A stretch of 64,000 bases of DNA from Zymoseptoria tritici IPO323 (GCF_000219625.1 NC_018218.1:2728001-2792000), one strand, 5' to 3'. Positions 21,611 to 33,428 are shown, counted from the first letter of the stretch. The notes: generated by a model from the letters alone, not told the origin. Program-made: numbers and translations.

Positions 21611-22921
21611 TCAGACTTCGTCGCCCTCGTATTCCTCCCTCAAATGCACAATTTCCGCGAACGACATCCCTCTCCTTTTCCGCGCTTCGCCCCTCTTCTC
21701 CGGCCTCAGCACTTCGGGCGTGAACGCCACCTCACCGTACCCCTTGATCAGACGCCTGAGGTAGCAAGACGTCGCCGCAGGCGTGAAGTACTTGGAACGA
21801 AACGTCGCGATCGAATTATTCGCAATCTTTTGCGACTCTTCTGGGTGCTCGAGGTACCAGTCCATCGTCTTCTCCAGGTCGCCGAAATGAGATTCCACGG
21901 GAATGTAGTTCTGCTTCGGGCCCTTGGGAACGAGAAGGTGGTAGTAATGACAGCGCCAGTCAAGCTTATGAATGATCGTCGCAGCGTCGCAGTTCAGAAG
22001 AAATTGCAGGCGTCCTGAATAGCTCCGTCCTTCGGTGTGAATCACATATGCGAACTTACACATATCCTCCATGTCCATGAGATTCTCCTTCGTCTCCCAA
22101 TTGACCTCTTTGACGTCGGCCCAGGTTTTGTTGACGGTCGAGTCGAGCAGAGGTCCGCGCACATCCGGATTCGTCCATCGCACGCCGCGCCAGATCGCTT
22201 GTTGAACTTTGTCGACGATGGGACTGTCGTGCTGGAGCGCGCGACGTTGTGCATCGATGAATGACCCAGTGCCTGGAGCGCTGTAGAATGAGAAGCCTGG
22301 AATGAGCCAATGGCGTTGGTGAGCGGGGTCACGATCCGTCGAGGTGAACGTCCAGATTGAGTGCGTGTCGCCCTGCTTTGTTGGAATAAGAGACATATCG
22401 TCTACGACTATTGCGGCTTCGATAGTTGGGAGGATCTCGCCAGCAGCGGAAGCACTCCAAAGCGCTTCCTGGAGCTGGCTGAGGACTGAGAGGGCTCGTT
22501 CGCGGTAGGAGTTGCTCCAGACTCCTTTTGTTTGAAGGATACGTAACTCATTCTGATGAATCAAGATCCGAAGTGCGCCGTCGTTGCGCCATGAGATGTC
22601 CACATCCTCTGAAGAGATCGTGCGGCGGAGTTGCTTCTTCCAGTACCCGGTAGCTCTGTCAACCTCATGGTAAAGATCCGGGAAGTGAGTGGCGCATTGG
22701 GAAGCGGTCAGCGCAGCGCCGGTCGTCCTCAGCGTAGCAGATTGTTCCGCTTCGCGATGTGGCGATGAGACGTCGAAATTTGGAGAGGCGTCGCGCGATG
22801 ATTTGATCCATGGAGTAGACAAGAACACGGCTTGAATCGACACCAGGGCGAGTAGACAGAAACTCACACGCTTCCATGAGATCAGCCCTTCCAATTGCTG
22901 TTGGTGAGATGAGAACTTCAT
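21611..22921 (-). CDS. Glycosyltransferase family 90 (CAP10-type) membrane protein
   Basis: A 436-residue protein without introns. Residues about 16-34 (SWKRVSFCLLALVSIQAVF) form a single membrane anchor after a short cytosolic tail, giving the type II topology expected for a Golgi enzyme. The C-terminal half carries the CAP10/GT90 signatures. These are a WRGVRWTNPDVRGPLL segment, a MCKFAYVIHTEGRSYSGRL segment with the Glu and Arg expected in the donor-binding region, and LLVPKGPKQNYIPVE, then HFGDLEKTMDWYLEHPEES and a helix after ANNSIATFRSKYFTP. Relatives are capsule-associated xylosyltransferases of Cryptococcus and protein O-glucosyltransferases of animals, so the donor is likely UDP-xylose or UDP-glucose, though this cannot be told apart here. 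It is divergent from the sulfotransferase-like gene. Confidence 0.86.
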   Translation of the reverse strand: MKFSSHQQQLEGLISWKRVSFCLLALVSIQAVFLSTPWIKSSRDASPNFDVSSPHREAEQSATLRTTGAALTASQCATHFPDLYHEVDRATGYWKKQLRRTISSEDVDISWRNDGALRILIHQNELRILQTKGVWSNSYRERALSVLSQLQEALWSASAAGEILPTIEAAIVVDDMSLIPTKQGDTHSIWTFTSTDRDPAHQRHWLIPGFSFYSAPGTGSFIDAQRRALQHDSPIVDKVQQAIWRGVRWTNPDVRGPLLDSTVNKTWADVKEVNWETKENLMDMEDMCKFAYVIHTEGRSYSGRLQFLLNCDAATIIHKLDWRCHYYHLLVPKGPKQNYIPVESHFGDLEKTMDWYLEHPEESQKIANNSIATFRSKYFTPAATSCYLRRLIKGYGEVAFTPEVLRPEKRGEARKRRGMSFAEIVHLREEYEGDEV

Positions 22922-23894
22922 GGATAAGGTAGAATGCTTGATCGAGACAAGCCGTCACATGTTTCTTATTCTCGTGACGAAGTGAGGTCGAGGAATGAAG
23001 CCTCGTTCCCACCTGAGTCGCGCGCGACCGTTTCAGGTTGCACTGACTTGTTCCCTTTCTTTGTCCTTCGAATTTTCCAAGCGTCTTCATAGATTTACCG
23101 ACCCTTGCAAGAAAGCAGGTTTTCCAGCGGGCCACATGCAGATTTCCGGTGACGATCCTGTAGCTTATCGCCAGACGCGAGTATGCCAACATGCCAGCAG
23201 GATTGTTGTTGGTCAAAGACTCTTCTCACACCTTCTCATGCAAGTCTTAGCTGTCAAACAACCTAGACAGCAATCGTGCAGCAAGCACATGTGTAGGCCT
23301 TATCATTAGGCCGTCCTTTCCTTCAGTTTAGTTAGTTTCTTCAGACAACACAATACAGAGTATCACACTCATAGCCTTTTCAACAATGGTCTCGAACTGC
23401 ACGGATGGAAGGATACCAGCAAGCAATTGGAAAACAAGTGAGGTGAGCTTGTCAGCCCAAGAGTGCTAGACTATAGATCTATTCCCGGTCGGCGTGATGC
23501 ATCTCAGCCCTTGGAATGAAGAAGCTCGTGAAAAAACTCCTCGATGCCCAAGAACACAGTGCCATCTCCCTTTCGTTTCGACAATTGCTGACACCTGCTC
23601 TCTTCAAATCAAAGGTACGAAGACATGCCATGGCCCATGGGAATGGGAAACGAAGGCGCACTTGTAAGACCCATCGCCGCCGCGCCGGCACGATTACTGC
23701 CAATGCGCGCCAAAGAAATCGCCCAACCTCACTGTCTCCTCTTTTTTCTTCAAAAAGAAAGCGGCTTTGCTGCGCCATTGATGAAGTGCTTCATAGCCCA
23801 CCTGACTCGCAAAGTGAGCGCAAAGAGCACCGTTTCATATGCTTCCTCTGTCTTCATCATCTCGTCTTCACTCATCCCTCCAGAAAAACGCATC
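22922..23894. promoter_or_regulatory. Shared divergent region between GT90 and sulfotransferase-like genes
   Basis: 973 bp between opposed starts. Frames on either strand (for example 22,665-23,216 minus and 23,516-24,256 plus) overlap the genes out of frame and have no domain. Pyrimidine-rich stretches near 23,730-23,760 and 23,860-23,990 suggest the plus-strand leader. Confidence 0.45.
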
Positions 23895-24794
23895 ATGATG
23901 CCTTCATCACGATTCATGTTACCACTGCTCTCTATCTCCCTCATCCTTCTGCTCATCGCGCATCAACTCGACTTTTCTTCCTCTTCCTCCCTCTTTCCTC
24001 GGCCACCCAAAGTCTTCGTCCTCGGACTCTCCAAGACTGGCACAACATCCATCGGCGACGCCCTCGAGATTCTGGGATACCGCCGTCTAGGCTGGGCCGA
24101 CACACGGAGCCGTATCATGGTGCATACCTGGATGAACGGCGACAAAGCAACAAATCTCGAATTGAGTCAACTCTGGGATGCTTTCGAGGACTTGCCCTGG
24201 CCGGTCATGTATCGCGAGATGGCGGAAAAGTATCCGGACGCGAAGTTCTTGCTTAGTCGACGAAAGGACGAGGAGACGTGGCTGCGGAGCATGGCCGTAC
24301 ATGTCGGCAGGGGGAAGTGGAAGCCGTATGCGTACTTCTACGGCGCGGACACGTTTGAGGGCAATGAGGACATTATGAGACAGGCGTATCGCGGTCATAT
24401 GCGAGACGTGAGGGCGTTCTTCAACGACAAGCCGGGCCGGCTATGGGAGATGAGCATTGACGACGATGGCGACGTAAATTGGGACGTGCTGTGTCAGATC
24501 GCGCAATGTCCTGGAGGAAAGCCGCCCAAGGTGCAGTTTCCTCGGAGCAATACGCAGGCAACATGGGAACGAGGCTGGCTGGATGAGTCCCGGCGATGGG
24601 TCGAGGGATGGATTGTGACGAGGATAGAAGAGCTGATCACCCATCACTGCTATCACGGGGAGTGGCAGGTCTTTGTCAAACCCTTGATGAGGGCAATTGG
24701 GAGTATGTACATGCTTGGTGAGCGATTAGCATCGGATCTTCACTATCGAGGATTGCCTGTCGTTCGATCCATAAGAACACTGTGCAAGCCATAG
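23895..24794 (+). CDS. Sulfotransferase-like protein (P-loop, PAPS-type), membrane anchored
   Basis: A 299-residue protein from the paired ATGs at 23895/23898; the frame opens 90 codons earlier, but that part has no conserved features. Residues about 8-24 (MLPLLSISLILLLIAH) form a signal anchor. Immediately after come PPKVFVLGLSKTGTTSIGDAL, whose GLSKTGTTS is the 5'-phosphosulfate-binding loop of sulfotransferases, with Lys47 at the key place. KFLLSRRKDEETWLRSM fits the 3'-phosphate-binding strand and helix. The remainder (PGRLWEMSIDDDGDVNWDVLCQ and CPGGKPPKVQFPRSNT) matches the fungal sulfotransferase family that resembles NAD-dependent epimerase neighbours. The substrate is unknown. A C-terminal hydrophobic stretch is not evident. 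Its divergent neighbour is a GT90 glycosyltransferase, which suggests a glycan acceptor in the secretory pathway. Confidence 0.8.
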   Translation: MMPSSRFMLPLLSISLILLLIAHQLDFSSSSSLFPRPPKVFVLGLSKTGTTSIGDALEILGYRRLGWADTRSRIMVHTWMNGDKATNLELSQLWDAFEDLPWPVMYREMAEKYPDAKFLLSRRKDEETWLRSMAVHVGRGKWKPYAYFYGADTFEGNEDIMRQAYRGHMRDVRAFFNDKPGRLWEMSIDDDGDVNWDVLCQIAQCPGGKPPKVQFPRSNTQATWERGWLDESRRWVEGWIVTRIEELITHHCYHGEWQVFVKPLMRAIGSMYMLGERLASDLHYRGLPVVRSIRTLCKP

Positions 24795-27367
24795 CCACTC
24801 GGATTAGTCGAGCATGACGGCAAGTTCACAGCATGAAGGTCTGTTTCATTCAATCTGAGTGGTCAAGTGAAGATATGTTCAGTCAAAATGTCAGCTCGGA
24901 CATCTGAGATTCCGTGGTCATACTGCTCGAAACTTGGAAAGACGCATAAGTAAGTCCGCAAAGATCCAACTTTTCGAGGCCACTTCCCGGACACTCTCCG
25001 TTCAACGTCATACCAGCAACAGTTCGTCCGCACACCTTCCTCTCCGACTTTCCGGAAAATTGTTAAATCATTCACCAATGTCTCACGGCAACTCCGGAAG
25101 TCAGAGCCTCGGACCTCCCTCCACCCAAAAAAGTGGCCCCAATATTCAGCCGCTGACAATGTCATCGCGCCCAGACGGTCGCCGACGAATGACGGCGCAA
25201 CAATGCCCCACTTCCTTTGGGGAGTTTGCCTGATTCGGAGACCCCACCGTGGGCGTCTAGGAAAGCACGTGAGCCTTGCTGATGTCGTGCGCGAATCGCG
25301 GCTGCGCTGATCTTGGCCTGTTATCGCGAGCGGTGCGCGAGGTGAGGCTTTTTTGGCTGCTGTTGCATTAGCGGTTCGGCGTATCGGGGCTGGCCTCTTC
25401 TCTACGCTGTTTGTGCGGGAAGAGGAGCGTTGTATCTCTAGGTGATGCTGCTGCGTCTTGCGTTTATTGTTGTATCCATGCTACTCAAAGTTATCTCTGG
25501 TAGAACAAAACCGCATCAAGCTATGATCGAGGTAGCGTAAACCTTGATTGGTCCACTGCACTCGCCACTTGCATTATCACTTCTTAACTGTGTCGCTTCA
25601 ACTTGCTGACCTGACCGCACCCCTGGCGATTCCGAGACGCAACCTGGAAGGTGCAGTGCAGGTGGCCAATTAGCAAGGGCATCGGGCTGCGCCCTGCACT
25701 GCACGGCCGCGAACAGGTGTTTGGTCCAGTTGGGTGTGTGCGTGTCTGCGGGGTGTCCGACTATCGATCTCGATTGTCGAGAGATATTCTGGTTTTGGAG
25801 GCGTCGCGAGGAGAACGCAGGGATTATTGCGGGAGTAGAAGAGGAAAACAGAAGTGGCCATGCAGAGTGGAGTCTGGACTGCGGGCTGCTGTGGAGCTGT
25901 TTGTGAAGACGACGTGGCACCTTTGAACCGACGGCTCTGGCATGCCACGAGCATTGACGATCAATGCGACTTTTGTGCAATGCGTCTTTGTTCATGTGCG
26001 CACGCGCGCGCTCTCCTCGACCATCGCGGCGGCTCAAAATTATTTTGTTCCACCCCTCGCGACGACGAAACATTACTTTATTTGTTCAGGGTACATCGGC
26101 TCCGAGGAGAGGCGCAGCGCACAGGGCATGGCTCACAGGGCTCTCCACAATTCGGATGCCGAAACAGTCGATCGCTAGCATAGCGGGCGGCAAGACCGAG
26201 ACGTTCCTGCTTGTGGGAGCGAACTGAAATAGGCAAAGACTTGAGGGAATGGATCGGCGTGAGTGGTGGAAGGAGGGGAAAAGGATGGAGGAAATGTAGA
26301 CGACGTTAATAAAAGCGGGCAGTACAGTAGTCCTAGTCAGCAGTGGAGTAGATCCAGACCAGCGATTCCGGCCAGAGGACAGAGTGATGAGAGGGGAGAG
26401 GGCAGCCGCTGATGGCCGCGCGAAATATAGGCGACTGGGGTCACGACAGGTCATTGTTGTGTGAGATCTTGGATTGTCCATCTGAACCAGAAGACCATAA
26501 CAAGCTGCGTTACCATCACCACTTTCTTCAGCGGCGCGGTCGTCATTTATGAACAACACTTGGTAACAAACAGAGCAACGGAAACCCGGTCCAGGCAAAG
26601 AAACAGCGGTATCGCTCACACCGTCTCGCGATGATTTATTTTGAGTTGCGCGTCTCACGGGGCCAGATTCGCAAGAGGGCAGGTGACCTCAAAGGTGACA
26701 TTTGGTGTCCCGTCTTCCGATCGATTAATGTCGATCGCATTGTGGTCCTGGTGAGAGTTCTTCTTGCGCAAACATACGCTACCAAGTATCGTCTTCCATC
26801 AACACACCGCCTCATATGTTATTGTTGTCATTGCCGCCGTTCACTCTGCCTCTCCGTCCGCGGCTCCCAAGGGACCGATAAGGGCCGGCGATAGCCTCAT
26901 CCGCATGCGTGCAGCGTACCTTGTTAACATCCTTGTTCAACACTGCCCCGCAAGCCAACTCGTCCACGAGCCGACTTCCGTCGTCAATCCATTCGCATTC
27001 CCTCTCTCTCTCTCTCAACCATCGGAAACGACTTCCACCGACAACTTGAACAATACACTCCCGTCCTCACCACCACCATCACCACCACCGCTCTCTTCAG
27101 CTACCCGCCCTCCCTCACTCGATCAATTCACGCGGCTCCCGGAGCTACGATTCATTGGCCGAGCTGCATTAGGCTGTGCATATCCGACACGCCCAAACAT
27201 CTCCCCTCGCCCACAACATTATTTGGGAGGAGAGACCGGAAGAACAAAGGCCCATTCCTGTCCTCGCTCGACAGTCTCGGCCTCATTCACGACTTCGCTT
27301 CTTTGTTCAAGAATAAAAACACCCTCCCTCCAGCCGCATCGTCTCGATCGATCCTTGTTCCGTCAGC
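24795..27367. other. Large intergenic region and leader of the C2H2 gene
   Basis: 2.6 kb without a recognised gene. Frames of 185-239 codons (25,516-26,073 minus, 26,086-26,658 minus, 26,764-27,483 plus) are judged chance: they lack motifs and overlap other frames. The last 400 bp are pyrimidine-rich, with CT and CACCACCAC runs near 27,000-27,120, typical of a fungal leader. The left part may hold the 3' end of the sulfotransferase transcript. Confidence 0.45.
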
Positions 27368-28435
27368 ATGTCGCGTCCCGTCAGCCAACATCGCCTATCG
27401 GTCGGTGCCAATGCCTCCAGCGTACCTACACGCACCTCGATGAGCCGTACCCACTCCCACACAGCATCCGCGAGTCGCATTAACCGACGGAAAAGCTCGA
27501 CCTTTTCCCGCGCTGCCCTTGCATCCCTCCAAGACGCCGCGGTCCACCAGTCCATGGTAGGCAGCCTTCCTGCCACGTCCGAGCTGAGCAGCAGTAGTGC
27601 TGTCGTCGACGGACCTTCTCTGTCTTCGTTTCAGGGAATGGACAAGAAGTTAAAGATGCGTCGAGCGAGCGATGGTACACACTTGTTGTCGAAAAAGGAA
27701 AAGGCGGCCTCGGGAGAGCTCAAGTGCGAGCATTGTGGGAAAGCATATAAGCATGGCAGCTGCTTGACAAAACACTTGTGGGAACACACCCCAGAATGGC
27801 AGCTCACCTCAAAGTTGCTTATTTCGAAACATCAGCAAGTCCAGCTTCTCGAGGCAGCTTCTGTACTGGTGGCTATGAACCAGGATGGTCCGGACAGTGA
27901 CAACTCGTCTTCACCAGCCGCTTCTGGTTCCTCGGACATGAGGGACGAGGATTTGAGCTCCACCGAAACAACACCACCTCCACAAGGCGACAATGGCTAC
28001 CGGGACAGCAGCAGCAAGAGGTTCAGCAACAACAGCAGCATCTTTTCGCGTTCCTACCAGTCGGCATTCTCAGAAAGCGTGCCAGAACACGGCTTCTCCC
28101 ACAACCGGCACTGGAGCACATCCAGCGGGCGACCTCTCACCGCAGGCTCCAATTTTGGAGAGAGCTATACCGGAAACGAGGATGCACAAGATCTCGCTGC
28201 CGCTGTTGGTCTTCTCAGCTGTAGCTACGGCACACCTAAGAGTGCGCCTTCAGCTCTGCCAATGGACGCTCCTCCAGTCCCACCGCTTCCCGCGAAGTAT
28301 CAGACAGGATACTCCAACTTCCGCGGGCAAGGCAACGACGTTGATATGGAGGACGAGATCAGCTCGGACGACGAACCTCATCATCCGCGGAACGACGACG
28401 TCGACGACGGCATGTTCGGGAAGATGGACGCATGA
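27368..28435 (+). CDS. Single-finger C2H2 nuclear protein, function unknown
   Basis: A 355-residue protein in one exon. A single C2H2 unit is centred on KCEHCGKAYKHGSCLTKHLWEH (Cys120, Cys123, His136, His140). It is followed directly by TPEWQLTSKLLISKHQQVQLLEAASVLV, which looks like a helical extension. The combination of finger and LLISKHQQVQLLEAA segment occurs in a conserved but little-studied group of filamentous ascomycete proteins; I recognise the group but not a characterised member. Residues 1-110 are Ser/Thr-rich and basic. The tail is low-complexity with a Pro-rich DAPPVPPLPAKY element and acidic runs (DMEDEISSDDE, NDDVDDG). Nuclear location and DNA or protein binding are inferred. 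It converges on the Clu1 gene. Confidence 0.75.
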   Translation: MSRPVSQHRLSVGANASSVPTRTSMSRTHSHTASASRINRRKSSTFSRAALASLQDAAVHQSMVGSLPATSELSSSSAVVDGPSLSSFQGMDKKLKMRRASDGTHLLSKKEKAASGELKCEHCGKAYKHGSCLTKHLWEHTPEWQLTSKLLISKHQQVQLLEAASVLVAMNQDGPDSDNSSSPAASGSSDMRDEDLSSTETTPPPQGDNGYRDSSSKRFSNNSSIFSRSYQSAFSESVPEHGFSHNRHWSTSSGRPLTAGSNFGESYTGNEDAQDLAAAVGLLSCSYGTPKSAPSALPMDAPPVPPLPAKYQTGYSNFRGQGNDVDMEDEISSDDEPHHPRNDDVDDGMFGKMDA

Positions 28436-29439
28436 TGCCGACGATCCTCCGTCACTTTTGCTACTTTGATCTTTTGTCGATGAATCATCTCGCTTTATTC
28501 TGCGTGCACCAAACTACGAAAAAACATGTCATAACGAAACGCGCTTGCCATATCTTTGCATTTTCACCGCGCGGGACGACACTGGAGGGGAGCAGGCATC
28601 GAGGAATCACCCTCAACAACCATCACAGACTGGACTGCATTGGGAACTGGGACAACTCGACCTTTTGAACTGGGAAAGGCAGGAACGGCAGGCACGGACT
28701 CTTTTTCATCCTCATTTGCTTTGTGCTTTCTCTTGGATGTGTATGATTCCGGCGAGAATCGCTCCGCGCACTTCCCACTTCAATACCGATGAGCGGTGTT
28801 ACACCATTTCTCGCAATGACTCAGTTGTTGCGACAGACGGTGTAGGCTCCGCGAGGTTAAAATTGAAGAGGGCCTTGTCACTTGCGCGTTGAGCAGCCGG
28901 ACTGGATCGGGTTGGAGGCATGGCTGGATGACTTTACTTGCTCTGTTTGAATCTTTACTATGTCTACGTTAGGATGGAGATGGATCATGACGAAGGGAGT
29001 AGACGGCTTTGGCTACGGTACTGGCGCAGAGTGGTCAGGATAGTCAGGTCGTATCAATATCATATGTCATGCCACGGTCACTTCCACCGTCTTTCTTGCC
29101 AATGAATGAATTCCCCTGAGACGTCGTTTATGCGAGGATTGCTGTCATGTTCGTGGCCATTTCTCCGAGCTTGTGCACGAGCATCATACAAATGTATCGT
29201 ACAATTGATGCGCTGCCTCTAATGTAGTACAAGAAACGTCCATCCGGCCAGTGGCAGAGGACCATGAGTGGTGATTATATACAATGTACAGCATGCCCGC
29301 TTTTTGCCTGTCTCCCATTCCTGTTTCAGCAGCGCAGGCTCTACACGCCTTCGAATACCATGCTATCCGTACATCCTTTTCGTGTGTTCTAATGTATGCA
29401 TCCATCCTTTCCTTTGAACTTTCCTCATGTGGACTCGCT
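28436..29439. other. Convergent 3' flanks of the C2H2 and CLU1 genes
   Basis: One kilobase containing the 3' untranslated regions of two converging genes. Frames of up to 115 codons have no motif. No RNA gene or repeat was seen. Confidence 0.5.
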
Positions 29440-32400
29440 TTAGGCCCTCTGCTGTCTCCTCTTCGGATTCGCCGTCTTCTTCTTCGGCGACTGCTTGGCG
29501 CTTTCGCCATTGATGTACTTCAACAACTCGTCCACGTTTCTCTGATCAATGCCCCCTGCCCCAGGCGTACTCGTCGCAGGCTGTGTGACCTCAGTAGCAG
29601 ACTGGCCAACTGGTGGCTGCGGCCTCGTGCCCAACGTGACGCGCGAAGGGTTGCGACCCTTAGTGAGCAACGTCTTGCGGTTCTGCAGCATGGCATGGGC
29701 GTTCGCTTGCTTGGCCTGGTTGACGGCCGAGTGGGTGAAACGCTCGAGCCATAATTCGGCTTCCTTGGTGTTTTGATCGTCCGGTCCGAGCTCTGACTTG
29801 AATATGTTGTAGCTTTCGCGCATCTTCACGACGGCGGCTTTGCTGTCTTGGTCGAGAGCCAGAGCCTGAGCGAGCTGAAAGAGGAGCGTGGCGGTGTTGA
29901 TCGACGACTTGCCGGATACCTCTTCGCAGATCTCGAGGGAGGCTTCGAACCAGATGCGAGATTCGCGGAACTGCTTGAGCGTTTGCAACATCACTGCGGC
30001 ATTGTTGATGGTCGTGATGGAATCCGGGTGGCGAATGCCGTAGACGACCTTCCACAGGTTCAAGGCGTGGCGGACATAGGCCAGAGCCTGGCGAGTATTG
30101 CCAACGGCGTGCTCGAACAAGCTCAGATTGAGGTATGCGAGGACAGTCTCGGCATCATCAATACCCAGAGTCCGCTCCGACACGATAACAGCCTTCTTTG
30201 CGAGCTCGACTGCAGCCGACTTCTCGTCAAGGCCATAGTACAAAGTCGACAAAGCGTAATATACACGAGCGACCTCGGGATGCAAGATACCGTAGATCTG
30301 CTCGTGAAGGCTTAAGCTCTCGAGAAGCAGTTCCTGGCCGAGCTCCTTCTGGTCTTGTTGAATGCTCATGCGGCCGGCATCCAATGCTTCCTCCGCAAGC
30401 ACGCTGCGTGGCGATGCCTCTTTGACGATCGGCACAATGTTGAGAATGTTCTCAGGGTGGAAGGTTGCAACTATTGGCGCAGGAGAGTTTGCAACACTGC
30501 GGTTAGAAGGACTATCGCCCTTCTTACCCTTCTTTCCCTTCTTGCTGCCTTCGTTTCCATTTGTAACAACCAGTGAGTCTGAAGATTTCTTCTCCTGGAG
30601 AGCGGGCTCGGAGGACAAAGCATCCTTGGTGTATTGATACTCCGTGGCCTCGAGTTGGAAACCCATCTTCTTAGCGACCTCGCGGAGCAACTGTGGTTGC
30701 TTGTTGTCCTGCACGATGTCGCCTTGAATCTCGTATCGGAAACGCAGTGCGACCTGGCGTCTGATTTCCTTGTCGAGTCCTGCTGGGTTGACCTTTTCGA
30801 AGTCGAAGTCGGCCTCTGGGTAGAAAGACTTCAGCTCGGCCTCGACTTCGGCCTTTGGCGAGGCATTCAGCCCTGTGCCCAACAAGCAATTGAGCATGTG
30901 CGCGACACAGCTCTGCGCAAAGCATGGCGGCAAGCTTCGCAATCGCTTGTTGCAGACATGCTTGAATGCACGGCTGACCATCTCCTGCTGGCAGAGCTGC
31001 TTCAATGCATGCAGTCTGTTGTTGTCACCCTTCTCTGCGCACTGGCGCGCGATCTCTCCCAAGTAACGGACATTGACGCCTCGTCTGTGCATCTCACGGA
31101 CCATGCTCTGCCCATCCATAGGGAATCCAACATCGCCCTCTTGCAGATCACGAACCAGTCGTGGTATGACCTCTGTGGTCAGATACGCGCAAACCTCGCG
31201 GACTCGGGCTTCATCTTCTGCCCACTCCTGCTTCTCCTCCTCCGTCTGCGGCTGCTGCCCACTGAACACGTCTGGATTCAGCGAGAAGGAGAAGCCAGAC
31301 AAGTCGACAGACTCCTGCGGCTTCTGCTCTGTTGCGTCCGTTTTGTTCTCGGACTCTTCATTCGTCTCAGCATCGGTCTTTTCCTCGCCATTGGTCACAG
31401 CTTTTGTCTTGGATTCGGCCTCCCTTTCGATCCTCTTCTTTTCAAGATCCTGTGTGATGTAATCCCGCAGTTTCGATACTCGGTACAACTCCACAAGCTC
31501 CGGCCGAATGACAGTCATGCGATGCGGGTAACGGTTCTCGTCGGTCTGGTCGTCGCCTCGGTGATTCTCCAGCCAGGCGATATCCAACGGAGTGACTCGG
31601 TACAAGTCTAAAATGTACTTTCGCCCATCGGTTCCCAGGAGTCCCTTGGTCTCAACACTGGCCTCGAGATCATGCTTCTTAGACTCTTTGTCCCACACAG
31701 CATGTCGCTTGACCCGCATGGCCTTGCTGAGCTCGTTGAAGGGCTGGACGAACGCATCATGTGTTGCAATCACATCCTTGCCCTCGACACCACCGTAGTC
31801 GATTTGGTGCTCGCCAGGCTCTCGTTGTTTGAAGATACCCGGAACGATACTCTGACCTACAACACGCTTTCCCAGATAATCGACGACAACGGTGCCAGGT
31901 GTGAAGAGATCCTTGATGTCCAGCTGATTCACAGCTCTCACGCCTTTGACATCCTTTCCAGTCGCCACTCTTGCTGCTTCGTCACCGCCGTCGCTCGCAA
32001 AAGTACCAACACCGTCCGCTCCGAACGAGTAGAAAACGTTGTTGTAGACAAAGATTTGGGCGTCCCTTCCCTCGGTGGGATTCAAGGGCTGGATCTCGCC
32101 TCGCGCGACAAGACACGCACCACGCACAGCAGCTTCGTTGTACTCTGCGAAGAGCTTGCTTGTAAGTCGCTCACGGAAAACACGATCTTGGACAGTCTCC
32201 TTTGCCAGCTCTCGGGTCGATTGAAATTCCTCGTTCCAGTCTCGAAGAGTCTCGGCATTGTCCGCACCGCCAAGAAGGTATGTCTCCTGAGTGCGGGTGA
32301 TGTCAGCCTGGTGCTGCTGGACAGAGGAAGCAGAGACCATCCATGGTGCCGCCGGAATGCTGTTAGACAACTGATAAGACGCCAAAGGATCCCTCTGTCC

Positions 32401-33428
32401 GTTGTACTCCTGCAGACGCTGGAAAGAAGACTCGAATGATGGTGAGATTTGGCCGAGCAGGTTCACGAGAGAGTGTGCCTTGACGGCTCTGGGCGATGTT
32501 CGAGGTGCTGGATCGAATTTGTGGCTGGATGATTTGTTGACGTAAAAGCCAGAAACGTGAGATGTGATGTGGAATTGTTCGCCCTCGCTTGTCGTTACCA
32601 GAAGGTAGAGGAGGTGTCCTCGTGATCGCAGGTGGTACGGTGGTGAATTCCATGGCGAGAGCGAAATGTTCTTGATGGTCTTCGGTGCGGGTTCGCGGGA
32701 TTGTGGTAGGAGCGTTGAGACAGAGCCTGCTGCATTAAGGTTGTAGCCAGCTACAGGGTTGGCCTCCTCCTTGTCCGACTTGCTGCCCTGCAACTCCACA
32801 GAATCACACAAGCTTGCGCCAGCGTCGATACCCGTCACCAAGTCCGTACGATCGCCCGCAGCACCGATCAACTCTCGAACGCGCACAACGTGCATCCGCG
32901 CCTGTGCCTCAGTGTATGGATCCTCCACAAGTTGGCATACTGGATCCGAGACGATGCCTGGAACCTCGGACAACTCGACAAAGTCATTGATCCGCTTGCC
33001 TTGGTGCTCGAGATGGAAGCACGAATATTGGAACGTGTGCGGTGTATCTACTATCGATTGCCTGATGTCCTGGACTTGCTCTTGACTCGAGACCATGATC
33101 TGTGTTTGTCCCGGTGTATGCGGCAACTTGATTGTGAGCTGGAACACCTGATCTGGCGGCTGCACCACCTCTGTGTTCTCTCCATCCTCTTTGACTGTAT
33201 CTTCGGCAGCGCCATTGGTAGCTGAATCGTTTTCTTCGTTGGTCGCGTGCTCGGTGCTGCCGTTCTCAATGGGTTTGGTGGAGGACTGCGAGAATTCTGG
33301 ATGAAACCAAGTCAGCGAACTGGTGCTCAGATATGCAGAGCGCCATTGATTGTGATTGAGGAATCCCTCCAAATAAATGATCCTGAAATCGACATACTCT
33401 CCGATGCGGCCTCGGTGGTAGCTGCCAT
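29440..33428 (-). CDS. CLU1: Clustered mitochondria protein (Clu1/Tif31, eIF3-associated)
   Basis: Two exons (33428-33398, only ten codons plus one base, and 33296-29440) joined over a 101-nt intron give 1295 residues, the normal size for the family. After an acidic, low-complexity start (about 1-55) comes the CLU N-terminal ubiquitin-like region: VFQLTIKLPHTPG, IMVSSQEQVQDIRQSI and TFQYSCFHLEHQGKRINDF. The central CLU domain lies around residues 340-600. The GSKF-type domain and the Pol/eIF3-like helical region follow. TPR repeats fill about 1010-1210 (for example HPEVARVYYALSTLYYGLDEKSAAVEL and its neighbours). The tail is basic. The protein binds mRNAs of mitochondrial proteins on cytosolic ribosomes, and its loss causes mitochondria to clump. 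The short first exon was chosen because MAATTEAASE splices in phase to FSQSSTKPIENG; the longer open frame upstream has no homology-like features. Confidence 0.9.
33297..33397 (-). other. Spliceosomal intron of CLU1
   Basis: 101 nt, donor GTATGT, acceptor CCAG, phase 1. It is the only acceptor in this stretch that restores the frame; an AG 12 nt further on is out of frame. Confidence 0.75.

Noticed and set aside
23625..23894. An earlier start for the sulfotransferase-like protein
   Set aside because: It would add 90 unconserved residues ahead of a typical signal anchor.
26086..26658. A 190-codon minus-strand frame in the intergenic region
   Set aside because: No motif, unlike any family I know; the region has overlapping frames on both strands.
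30634..31611. A 325-codon plus-strand frame across CLU1
   Set aside because: Antisense shadow of a well-conserved gene; it is rich in Leu as expected for the complement of Glu/Lys-rich coding sequence.
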